Position numbers and translations under genes: made by a program
The notes under the pieces: model-generated
Database searches by the model: none
What the model was told of the DNA's origin: nothing
Seen by the model: only the letters and a program-made list of their open reading frames with translations
Assembly: GCA_029880275.1 (NCBI GenBank)
Contig: JAOUOQ010000091.1
Span: 1-7,463, forward strand
DNA length: 7,463 nt
Source: Candidatus Aminicenantota bacterium
GTDB lineage: Bacteria; Acidobacteriota; B3-B38; Guanabaribacteriales; B3-B38
Reading direction: 5' to 3'
Shown: positions 1-5,666 of the stretch, piece after piece
Layout: each line of letters starts with the position of its first letter
Numbering within the stretch: position 1 is the stretch's first letter

Positions 1-260
1 ACCTCTTCAAGATGGTCCTGCAAATGGTATTCGCTCAAGCGGAGGCGATTGGCACCGAAGGTATTGGCGAGGATGATGTCGGCTCCGGAGGCTACATATT
101 CCTGGTGGATTTTTTCTATTATTTCGGGATGATGGAGATTAAGGGCTTCGGGTAGCTGGTCAAGGGGGAGGAGTCCCCTGTTTTGCAGCAAGGTTCCCAT
201 GGCTCCATCCAGCACCAATATTTCCTCGTGCAGGCGGGCTAAGAACTCATCACTCTTCAT
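1..260 (-). CDS. Homocysteine S-methyltransferase domain protein, N-terminal part (cut by left edge)
   Basis: This is the first 86 codons of a gene that runs off the left edge. The product begins like the homocysteine-binding TIM barrel of MetH/YitJ-type enzymes, which move a methyl group to homocysteine to make methionine in the cytoplasm. LDGAMGTLLQNRG lies near residues 17-29, IHQEY near 55-59 and ANTFGANR near 69-76, all standard N-terminal barrel motifs. The zinc-ligand cysteines lie beyond the edge, so activity cannot be judged. By hand alignment about half of the residues match the start of the 612-residue protein at 1675-3513, so the two are diverged paralogues. The ATG at 260 has GAGGGGG 9 nt upstream, and the previous gene ends 17 nt before it, which suggests co-transcription. 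What follows the barrel is unknown: it could be a full MetH, another fusion with MTHFR, or a stand-alone methyltransferase. Confidence 0.9.
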   Translation of the reverse strand, partial: MKSDEFLARLHEEILVLDGAMGTLLQNRGLLPLDQLPEALNLHHPEIIEKIHQEYVASGADIILANTFGANRLRLSEYHLQDHLEE

Positions 261-277
261 ACCGGTCAACCCCCTCA

Positions 278-1576
278 TTAAAATTTCACCAGGGCACCAA
301 AAAATGCATAAAGCCCGGAATCGGCAGCTTTACTCATCAGGTAGCCCTGGGTTTTGTAACCACCCTGTAATATGATGCCGACCTCGGGAGTGAGATAGTG
401 ATGAAGCTCTCCCTCCAGATTTCCCCCTCCGCCGGTCTCTAACTGATCCCACCAATCAAGCCTCAATCCCAGATGGGAGTTATCATATTTCAGTAATCTG
501 TCAGCCCCAACGCCCATTCCATACCAGCTCTTTCCTTCAAAGGCTCCCCTTCGGAGATAAAAGTTGAAGTGATGCTTTCCTTTTTTTAGATAGAGGTCCA
601 AATATCTTTCCCCTCCAATGGGGGTGAGGTTGTAACGGGTGCCCCACATTAACTGGATACCCCAGAGGGGGAGCATCGGGAGGGTAAACCTCTCCTTGCC
701 GGTGAGAATATATCTACCGTAATAGTATATCCCCAGCCAGAGGGCGGGGTCGAGGAGATTCCAGATGGCTTCTCTTTTAATCTTCCGATAGTTATCTGCC
801 ACCAGGGGGTCTATTTCATCAGGGAAGACACCGTAGTGCCCGTGATATTTATAGTTCATCTCTCCCAGGAAGTGGGCTATATCACCCCCTTCTTTGTATT
901 CCTCGTTAAAAGCCCGGGGGTAAAATCGGGGGTCGGGGGTGCGGTATATATAGTTATTCACCACATATTTATTTATGGCAAAGGATAGCCAGTCATAGCA
1001 GTGGAGAGGGTAATCCCCATACATACGCCGCTCCATCTCCCAGGCCATTACCTGATTGCTCTCTATCCCCCCTCCGGTGAACTGGATGAGGTCGCTGATG
1101 GTGATATCCCGCAGGCGGAAGCTGGTAAACGCCCTCTTTCTGCTCCAGGGGTGATAAAGGGTATAGGAAGCCTCTCCTCCCAGCTCCCTCACCCGGGCTC
1201 CATGCCCGAAGACCTCGTGCTGCACAACGGCAAACCACATGGCGACGGGTAGGTCTATAAGGATACTTTTCCCCAGGCGGAGGGAGACTCCCCAGAGCTT
1301 TCCGGTAAAGTATTTCTCTTCAATGGGCAAAAGACCAAACAGCCGGCTCTCGTAACGGTAGGTTATCTGGTGGAGGGTGGTCAGGTCAACTGCCCCCACT
1401 GGCATCTGCATTTGGGGATTGAGGATAAAAAGGTACGGCTTTTTGTCATCCGGGGAGCGGCTGGGTTGTTCTGTGCTCCCTTCAGCAGGGCGGTCAAAAG
1501 ATAATAAAGGTGATGACGAGCATAGCACCCAAACCAGGAGCAGGCAGATATATGCTGCCCATCGAATAGCTTTCAT
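278..1576 (-). CDS. Exported, probably outer-membrane protein with an HExxGHG motif; function unknown
   Basis: I do not recognise a named family. The 432-residue product starts with a signal peptide: basic MKAIR, then a hydrophobic stretch at about 6-26. A low-complexity linker rich in S, P and D follows at 28-46. Residues 120-126 read HEVFGHG, a possible metal-binding helix (H120, E121, H125), followed by GGGIES at 168-173, which offers E172 as a possible further ligand. The spacing of two histidines four or more residues apart resembles the HExxxH site of family M49 peptidases more than the usual HExxH, but no other M49 feature was recognised. The C-terminal third (about 320-432) has alternating strands rich in Y, W, G and L and ends in a phenylalanine, as outer-membrane beta-barrels often do. 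The ATG at 1576 is preceded by AAGGAGGGAT, a strong but close ribosome site. It sits between two homocysteine methyltransferase genes. Export is well supported; peptidase activity is a guess. Confidence 0.8.
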   Translation of the reverse strand: MKAIRWAAYICLLLVWVLCSSSPLLSFDRPAEGSTEQPSRSPDDKKPYLFILNPQMQMPVGAVDLTTLHQITYRYESRLFGLLPIEEKYFTGKLWGVSLRLGKSILIDLPVAMWFAVVQHEVFGHGARVRELGGEASYTLYHPWSRKRAFTSFRLRDITISDLIQFTGGGIESNQVMAWEMERRMYGDYPLHCYDWLSFAINKYVVNNYIYRTPDPRFYPRAFNEEYKEGGDIAHFLGEMNYKYHGHYGVFPDEIDPLVADNYRKIKREAIWNLLDPALWLGIYYYGRYILTGKERFTLPMLPLWGIQLMWGTRYNLTPIGGERYLDLYLKKGKHHFNFYLRRGAFEGKSWYGMGVGADRLLKYDNSHLGLRLDWWDQLETGGGGNLEGELHHYLTPEVGIILQGGYKTQGYLMSKAADSGLYAFFGALVKF

Positions 1577-1674
1577 ATCCCTCCTTCGGTCTTTGCTGAA
1601 GATTTCTGGCGTCCCTCCTAAGCTCTGAAGGTAAAATGTTAAATGTATCTATAAGAAAGGGTTGTTCATCTTCC
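1577..1674 (-). promoter_or_regulatory. Short intergenic leader with two Shine-Dalgarno-like boxes
   Basis: This 98-nt gap separates the bifunctional enzyme gene from the exported-protein gene. Read on the minus strand it holds AAGGAGGG (1579-1586) directly before the ATG at 1576, and a second copy, TAGGAGGGAC (1611-1620), about 34 nt further upstream with no start codon at a usable distance. I found no convincing terminator hairpin with a T-run and no good sigma70 promoter, so read-through from the upstream gene is the simplest reading. The spare box may be a ribosome standby site or chance. Confidence 0.45.
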
Positions 1675-3513
1675 TCAGAGCGCTTTTATCATCTCTTCGA
1701 CCAGATGATACTTATCAAAGGGTGGGATGAACAAAAACCCATCGACCAGCCCTTTGACCTGACTGACGAACTCGCACGCAATCTTCAGTCCCTCTCGCAT
1801 CTCCTCTTCGGGGCTCGATTTCTGCATCCTTTTCAATATATTTTTGGGGATGGTGATGCCGGGTACCTCGTTATGGAGGAATTGGGCATGGCGATAGGAG
1901 CGCAATGGTAGGATGCCCACCAGCAGGGGGAGGCGCAGGTGGGCGGTCCTTTTTCGGAAGTGCTCTACCACCTCGATATCGTAAACCGGTTGGCTTTGGG
2001 CGAAATCGGCTCCGGATTTTACCTTCCCCTCCAGTCGCTGAATTTCCAGCTCAAGCCCCTCGGCTGCCGGCTTCACCGCTACTCCTATTATAAAAGCGGT
2101 AGGGCGACCAATGGGATTATTTGCCAGGTCTTTTCCGTTATTAAGACCTTTTATTATCTTGACTAAACCGATGGAGTCGACATCGAACACAGAGGTCGCT
2201 TTGGGAAAGTCGCCGATGGATGAGGGGTCTCCAGTGAGGGCCAGAATAGCGGTGATACCCAGAGCGGAGGCGCCTATCAGCTCCGATTGCAGCCCCAGGA
2301 GGTTCCTATCGCGGCAGGTGAAGTGGAGGATAGTCTGCATACCGACCTCCTCCTGAAGAAGATGGGCTAAGGCAATAGAGCTCATTCTCACCCGAGCCAT
2401 AGGATTGTCGGATATATTGAGAGCGTCAACGCCCAGGGATTTCAATGTCTCTGCTCCTTCCAGCATCTTATTGTAGTCGGAGCATTTGGGTGGGTCGACC
2501 TCCACAGTGATGGCAAACTTACCCTGGGTCAGCTTTTCATTGAATCTTCTGGCCTCCACTGCTATTGCAGCTTTGGGAATTTCTGCTGCTCTCACAGCAG
2601 AGGTTATGGTAGGGCTTGGGGAGACTCCTCGAGCGGGTTTTTTGCCTCGTACCTGGGGCGCCATGGCGCGGGTGTGTTCGGGGGTGGTCCCGCAGCAGCT
2701 CCCGATTATGTTGGCACCTAATTCAACGAAGAGGGAGGCGTATTCCTTGAGATATTCGGGTGATGAGAGGAAAATGGTTTTTCCCTGAACTATGGTAGGG
2801 TAGCCGGCATTGGGCATTATAGCGATTTTGACATCCACTTGAGGGATAAAAATACGGGCTAAGTCGTAAGTTTCTTTGGGACCTATGGTGCAGTTGACTC
2901 CTACTATATCTGCTCCCGCCTCTTTAACTTTGTTCAGGGAGCTAACCATCTCGTCCCCGAATTTGGTCTTTCCGTCCTCCAGGAAAGTCATCATACACAT
3001 CACCGGGATGGTGGGGGAGACCTTTTTGGCTGCACTTATGGCCTCCACGGCTTCCAGGAGGCTGGAGATGGTCTCAATCATCAGAAGGTCGACTCCCGCC
3101 TCCACCAGATAGCTTATCTGCTCCTGAAAGAGCTGACTGATCTCCTCAACGGTGAGATGCCCGTAGGGCTTGGCTAACACTCCCAATGGACCTACCGAAC
3201 CGGCTACATAAACCTCCTTTCCGGCAGCTTCCCGGGCGATTTTTACTGCCGCTTTGTTGATCTCCTCAATCGTATCTTCTAAGCCAAAGGCGCGGAGTTT
3301 TATGCGGTTGGCTCTGAAGGTGTTGGTCTCTATTATCTGCGCGCCGGCATCAATATATTCCTGGTGAATGGTGCGGACTAACTCGGGGTTGACCAGGTTC
3401 TGCTCCTCTCGGCATTTATCATAGGGTACGCCTCTTGAGTTTAGCAGAGTGCCCATTGCCCCATCGCACAGAAGAACCTCTTTTTCCAATCTATCCAGAA
3501 TATTTTCTTTCAT
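1675..3513 (-). CDS. yitJ: Bifunctional homocysteine S-methyltransferase / methylenetetrahydrofolate reductase (YitJ-type)
   Basis: This 612-residue cytoplasmic enzyme fuses two domains. Residues 1-290 are the homocysteine methyltransferase barrel, with CDGAMGTLLNSRG at 16-28, IETNTF at 61-66, GVNCTIGP at 205-212 and GSCCGTTPEH at 271-280. C208, C273 and C274 supply the three conserved zinc-binding cysteines. After a linker at about 290-330, residues 331-612 form an FAD-dependent MetF-like reductase, with HFTCRDRN at 397-404, LTGDPS at 426-431, SQPVYD at 507-512, GILPLRS at 533-539 and IPPFDKY at 596-602. Together the domains link 5,10-methylene-THF reduction with methionine formation. The architecture and length match the YitJ family; no cobalamin-binding domain is present, and the source of the methyl group for the first domain is not evident from sequence. 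The ATG at 3513 has GAAAGG 9 nt upstream. It is the first gene of the leftward transcript and has a promoter candidate about 60 bp upstream. Confidence 0.95.
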   Translation of the reverse strand: MKENILDRLEKEVLLCDGAMGTLLNSRGVPYDKCREEQNLVNPELVRTIHQEYIDAGAQIIETNTFRANRIKLRAFGLEDTIEEINKAAVKIAREAAGKEVYVAGSVGPLGVLAKPYGHLTVEEISQLFQEQISYLVEAGVDLLMIETISSLLEAVEAISAAKKVSPTIPVMCMMTFLEDGKTKFGDEMVSSLNKVKEAGADIVGVNCTIGPKETYDLARIFIPQVDVKIAIMPNAGYPTIVQGKTIFLSSPEYLKEYASLFVELGANIIGSCCGTTPEHTRAMAPQVRGKKPARGVSPSPTITSAVRAAEIPKAAIAVEARRFNEKLTQGKFAITVEVDPPKCSDYNKMLEGAETLKSLGVDALNISDNPMARVRMSSIALAHLLQEEVGMQTILHFTCRDRNLLGLQSELIGASALGITAILALTGDPSSIGDFPKATSVFDVDSIGLVKIIKGLNNGKDLANNPIGRPTAFIIGVAVKPAAEGLELEIQRLEGKVKSGADFAQSQPVYDIEVVEHFRKRTAHLRLPLLVGILPLRSYRHAQFLHNEVPGITIPKNILKRMQKSSPEEEMREGLKIACEFVSQVKGLVDGFLFIPPFDKYHLVEEMIKAL

Positions 3514-3570
3514 GGTAATTAACCTTTCCGACTACCAGGGTGGCTCCACCATATTCATTTAAAAGTCTTT

Positions 3571-3598
3571 ATTATAATTAATGTTTTTTATCTTACCA
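3571..3598 (-). promoter_or_regulatory. Candidate sigma70 promoter for the leftward metabolic genes
   Basis: Read on the minus strand, positions 3576-3571 spell a perfect TATAAT. The best -35 candidate is TGGTAA (3598-3593), 16 bp upstream, which matches TTGACA at only three positions. Transcription would begin near 3564 and leave a leader of about 50 nt before the ATG at 3513. The weak -35 suits an activator-dependent promoter, and a tandem repeat overlaps that region. The surrounding DNA is AT-rich, so a chance -10 match cannot be excluded. Confidence 0.5.
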
Positions 3599-3620
3599 TA
3601 AGGGGTTTTATCTCACAATA
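3586..3620. repeat. Two tandem 15-mers at a 20-bp period (possible operator)
   Basis: On the plus strand TTTTATCTTACCATA (3586-3600) and TTTTATCTCACAATA (3606-3620) agree at 13 of 15 positions. The copies start exactly 20 bp apart, close to two helical turns, so a protein bound at both would face the same side of the DNA. The proximal copy covers the candidate -35 of the leftward promoter and the distal copy lies just upstream. The position suits a transcription factor that controls the methyltransferase genes. The motif does not resemble the E. coli MetJ box. The AT-rich setting lowers certainty. Confidence 0.5.
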
Positions 3621-3673
3621 CTAAAATAGTTAAATTCCCTTCTATTATGTATTACAATTCAAAGAGAGGGAGG

Positions 3674-3702
3674 TTGACGAAGCCTCTGGTATGTGCTATA
3701 TT
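3674..3702 (+). promoter_or_regulatory. Sigma70-type promoter with extended -10 for the ECF sigma / secretion operon
   Basis: TTGACG (3674-3679, five of six consensus bases) and TATATT (3697-3702, five of six) are 17 bp apart, the optimal spacing. TGC (3694-3696) directly before the -10 forms an extended -10 element. Transcription should start near 3709, which gives a leader of about 57 nt to the GTG at 3766. This is a housekeeping-type promoter, so at least basal expression of the operon should not need its own sigma factor. Confidence 0.75.
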
Positions 3703-3705
3703 TTG

Positions 3706-3740
3706 GCAACTTATGAATTTTTTAGATACTTCAGCAACTT
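3706..3740 (+). repeat. Two GCAACTT copies in the leader of the ECF sigma gene
   Basis: GCAACTT occurs at 3706-3712 and again at 3734-3740, 28 bp apart. The first, within GGCAACTT, resembles the GGAACTT -35 of sigmaE-class promoters, and TCAGC (3731) follows after 18 bp, slightly long for a -10 element. It could be a second, autoregulated promoter downstream of the sigma70-type one. With seven bases per copy, chance recurrence is quite possible. Confidence 0.25.
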
Positions 3741-3753
3741 TTTGCGTATATAA

Positions 3754-3759
3754 AGGTGA
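3754..3759 (+). promoter_or_regulatory. Ribosome binding site that selects the GTG start at 3766
   Basis: AGGTGA (within AAAGGTGA, 3752-3759) ends 6 nt before GTG at 3766. No ATG in this frame lies nearby with an equally good site, and conserved sigma region 2 begins about 15 residues later, so the GTG is the supported start. Confidence 0.75.
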
Positions 3760-3765
3760 AGCTTA

Positions 3766-4368
3766 GTGGATAAGCCTGACAAGCGGTGGGAAGACAGCAT
3801 TGAGGAAGAAGGGCTTCTCATCAAGAGGTGCCAAAGAGGGGAGTGGCAGGCGTTTGAAGAGCTGGTAGAGCGGAAGCGCCAGCGGATATTCTGGATTGCT
3901 TATCAGATAACCGGCGATGAAGAAGGTGCTCTGGATATTACCCAGGAAATTTTTATCAAGTTGTGGAAGGGCATAGGGAGGTTTCAACGGGGGAGAAAAT
4001 TTGATACCTGGCTTTACAGGATGGTGGTTAATGGGAGTGTCGATTTTCTTCGCAAGAAGAAGAGAGCCGTGGGAGGGGTATTTGTGGTGGAGGGGATGGC
4101 TGAGGAGCTTCCCTCCATCCAGCCGAATGCCGAGAAGAAGCTTCTCATCAAAGAGCTGCAGGAGATTTTCAATTATCTTGCCTCCCGTCTCCCCCCTAAG
4201 CAGCGGGCAGCTTTTGTGCTCAGGGAGATCCACGGCTTTTCCATCCGGGAGATAGCGAAAATTATGAGAGCAACGCAATCCACCATAAGAAATAACCTTT
4301 GGCTGGCCAAGCAGTTCTTGCGAGAGCAGATGGAACGCCATTTCCCGGAATATATAACCTGGATATAA
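3766..4368 (+). CDS. ECF-family RNA polymerase sigma factor
   Basis: This 200-residue cytoplasmic protein has the usual ECF length and two-domain plan and directs RNA polymerase to a specific promoter set. Sigma region 2 spans about 15-101: GEWQAFEELVER at 25-36, DITQEIFIKLWKGIGRF at 57-73 (core-binding 2.2) and FDTWLYRMVVNGSVDFLRKK at 79-98 (regions 2.3-2.4, -10 recognition). Region 4 spans about 125-190, with LPPKQRAAFVLREIHGFSI at 142-160 and the helix-turn-helix REIAKIMRATQSTIRNNLW at 161-179, which reads the -35. The linker between them is about 25 residues. Start is GTG. It leads a five-gene run and is followed after 6 nt by an anti-sigma factor, the normal pairing. Target promoters and the ECF subgroup cannot be told from the sequence. 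Confidence 0.95.
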   Translation: MDKPDKRWEDSIEEEGLLIKRCQRGEWQAFEELVERKRQRIFWIAYQITGDEEGALDITQEIFIKLWKGIGRFQRGRKFDTWLYRMVVNGSVDFLRKKKRAVGGVFVVEGMAEELPSIQPNAEKKLLIKELQEIFNYLASRLPPKQRAAFVLREIHGFSIREIAKIMRATQSTIRNNLWLAKQFLREQMERHFPEYITWI

Positions 4369-4374
4369 AGAAAA

Positions 4375-4917
4375 ATGAAAGATTGCCAAGAAATTGCTGT
4401 TTTAATGGACTCTTACCTCCGGTATGAGCTTTCCGAGGAAGAAACCAAACAGATAGAGAGACACTTAGCTCGATGTCCCAGGTGTTATAAGATGGTCTGC
4501 TCACATGAGCCTTCCAAGCTCTTTTCTCTGTTAGCCTTTCAGGAGAAGGAGGAGGGTTTCTGGGAGAGACTCTGGTCTCGGATAAAGGCAGCGATTGAGG
4601 GAGAAAAGGCACCGGTTTACCGTTTCAGGTGGAACTATAGAGTTGTTGCCAGCGTAGCAGCCGGACTCCTTATTGCCTTAGTAGCTACCTTTACCTGGTT
4701 ACATTTTTATCAGCCCGAGAAAGGAGAGGAGCCCTCCCTTATAGCCGAACCCTGGAAGGTAAGCGGAGAAGTGGTCTCTCCGGAGGAAGCCGAGGAGCTG
4801 AATAACCGTTATCCCACTGTCGAGAAAGTAGAGAGCCCCGATGTCCGGGTTTATAACCTCCTGTTGGAGGACAAGACTAATCTTATCTTAATATTCGGCT
4901 CTGAAATTGACCTTTAG
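4375..4917 (+). CDS. Single-TM anti-sigma factor with HC2-type zinc motif
   Basis: This 180-residue membrane protein probably holds the preceding ECF sigma factor inactive until an envelope signal arrives. The N-terminal cytoplasmic part matches the zinc-binding anti-sigma (zf-HC2) pattern: C4, H30, C34 and C37, the last three as H-x3-C-x2-C in RHLARCPRC (29-37). One transmembrane segment lies at about 89-111 (VVASVAAGLLIALVATFTWL), after basic residues that favour N-in topology. The periplasmic part (112-180) is short, rich in E and P, then ends in a hydrophobic strand-like stretch (NLILIFGSEIDL, 169-180). I do not recognise a FecR or RsiW-type sensor domain in it. Its start is 6 nt after the sigma stop with only a weak ribosome site, so translational coupling is likely. 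The intact zinc ligands leave redox or zinc-dependent release possible; proteolytic release is equally possible. Confidence 0.88.
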   Translation: MKDCQEIAVLMDSYLRYELSEEETKQIERHLARCPRCYKMVCSHEPSKLFSLLAFQEKEEGFWERLWSRIKAAIEGEKAPVYRFRWNYRVVASVAAGLLIALVATFTWLHFYQPEKGEEPSLIAEPWKVSGEVVSPEEAEELNNRYPTVEKVESPDVRVYNLLLEDKTNLILIFGSEIDL

Positions 4918-4924
4918 ATGTCAG

Positions 4925-4931
4925 AAGGGGG
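4925..4931 (+). promoter_or_regulatory. Ribosome binding site that selects the ATG at 4937
   Basis: AAGGGGG ends 5 nt before ATG 4937-4939. The same frame is open from a TTG at 4907 inside the anti-sigma gene, but that start has no ribosome site, and it would add ten polar residues ahead of a normal signal peptide. The ATG is therefore the better start. Confidence 0.75.
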
Positions 4932-4936
4932 ATGAC

Positions 4937-5656
4937 ATGAGAAATTTTCTTCACAGGAGAGAGATAGGGTTAATGCTCTCCTTTATTATAGTGCTATGTT
5001 TTGCTGTCACCGCCTTTTGCAATCAGGAGACCTCTGAACAGAAGCTGAAAGAAAAGACTTTTACATTGAGGTTTAGAGACCTCAACGAGGCTACTCTCAA
5101 GATCAGACCATTTGTCAGCAACCAGGGGTCTATTCTGATAAGGCCGCAGCAGAAGCAATTAGTGGTCAAAGACCTCCCATACAACCTCGATAAAATAGAG
5201 CAGGTGATACGAGCTTTTGATTTTCCGCCAAAACGGCTCATCATCGCCATCCACTTCATTGAAGCCAGTAAAGTTTCCCAGCCGGGCAAGGTCTCTGTAG
5301 AGCTGGAAGAGGTTGCCAATAGGCTGAGCGGTGTGCTGAACTTCAACCACTATGAATTGGTGGATAGGGTTATAATGAGGGCAGTGGAGGGAGAGAATTT
5401 CCGGCATCAAGCGGGCAATCGTTATTTTATGAGCTTCTATGGAGAGTTTATTGACGATGGTCCGGGGGTTATCAAGTTGCGGAACTTCACACTGTTTAAG
5501 AGTGAGCTTCTCCCCAATGGCAAGTACCGATATAAGAAGCTCTTCAGCTCTGCTTTGAACCTGATAAACCAGCAGACCATTGTGGTGGGGGCATCTAAAA
5601 GCGAGTTGAGCGACCGCGCCCTGCTGATGGTCATCACCGCCAAAGTTCAGAGGTAA
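4937..5656 (+). CDS. Exported secretin-like protein with short N-domain, most of the channel domain missing
   Basis: The 239-residue product has a signal peptide (basic MRNFLHRR, hydrophobic core about 10-28), so it is exported. Residues 40-95 look like a secretin short N-domain: TFTLRFRDLNEATLKIRPFV, then SILIRPQQKQLVVKDLPYNL and DKIEQVIRAFD. RLIIAIHFIEAS (100-111) resembles the strand that opens the secretin channel domain in GspD/PilQ. The end, QQTIVVGAS (212-220) and ALLMVITAK (228-236), resembles its closing strands. Between them are only about 100 residues (112-211), much less than the usual channel domain, with an unfamiliar segment around 133-190. The internal cysteine-free body and lack of a clear lipobox (TAFC, F at -1) argue against a classical lipoprotein. 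It lies 19 nt after the anti-sigma gene and 10 nt before gspF. It may be a periplasmic partner of the secretion system, a reduced secretin, or an envelope sensor. The secretin link is by eye and the role is unknown. Confidence 0.65.
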   Translation: MRNFLHRREIGLMLSFIIVLCFAVTAFCNQETSEQKLKEKTFTLRFRDLNEATLKIRPFVSNQGSILIRPQQKQLVVKDLPYNLDKIEQVIRAFDFPPKRLIIAIHFIEASKVSQPGKVSVELEEVANRLSGVLNFNHYELVDRVIMRAVEGENFRHQAGNRYFMSFYGEFIDDGPGVIKLRNFTLFKSELLPNGKYRYKKLFSSALNLINQQTIVVGASKSELSDRALLMVITAKVQR

Positions 5657-5666
5657 GCATAGAGAG

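Noticed and set aside
993..1252. Small open frames on both strands within the exported-protein gene
   Set aside because: They are shadows of the 432-codon gene, with no ribosome sites or domains.
1636..3112. Plus-strand open frames (62-100 codons) opposite the bifunctional enzyme gene
   Set aside because: They lie antisense to a strongly conserved enzyme and show no protein features.
3514..3570. SAM, cobalamin or T-box riboswitch before the methionine enzyme gene
   Set aside because: The predicted leader is only about 50 nt, too short for these classes, and no characteristic conserved boxes or terminator stem are visible.
3606..3620. CRP/FNR-type site (TCACA half-site in the distal repeat)
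   Set aside because: Only one half-site is present; no TGTGA lies at the required 6-bp spacing, and the repeats are direct, not inverted.
3670..3686. GAGG-N9-CCTC inverted repeat over the -35 of the plus-strand promoter
   Set aside because: The arms are only 4 bp, which is expected often by chance.
3763..4389. Long open frame (208 codons) on the minus strand opposite the ECF sigma gene
   Set aside because: It lies entirely against a well-supported sigma factor, has no recognisable domain, and such antisense frames commonly arise from codon bias.
4907..4936. TTG start ten codons upstream for the secretin-like gene
   Set aside because: There is no ribosome site before it, it would overlap the anti-sigma gene, and it would add polar residues in front of a normal signal peptide; ATG 4937 has AAGGGGG at good spacing.
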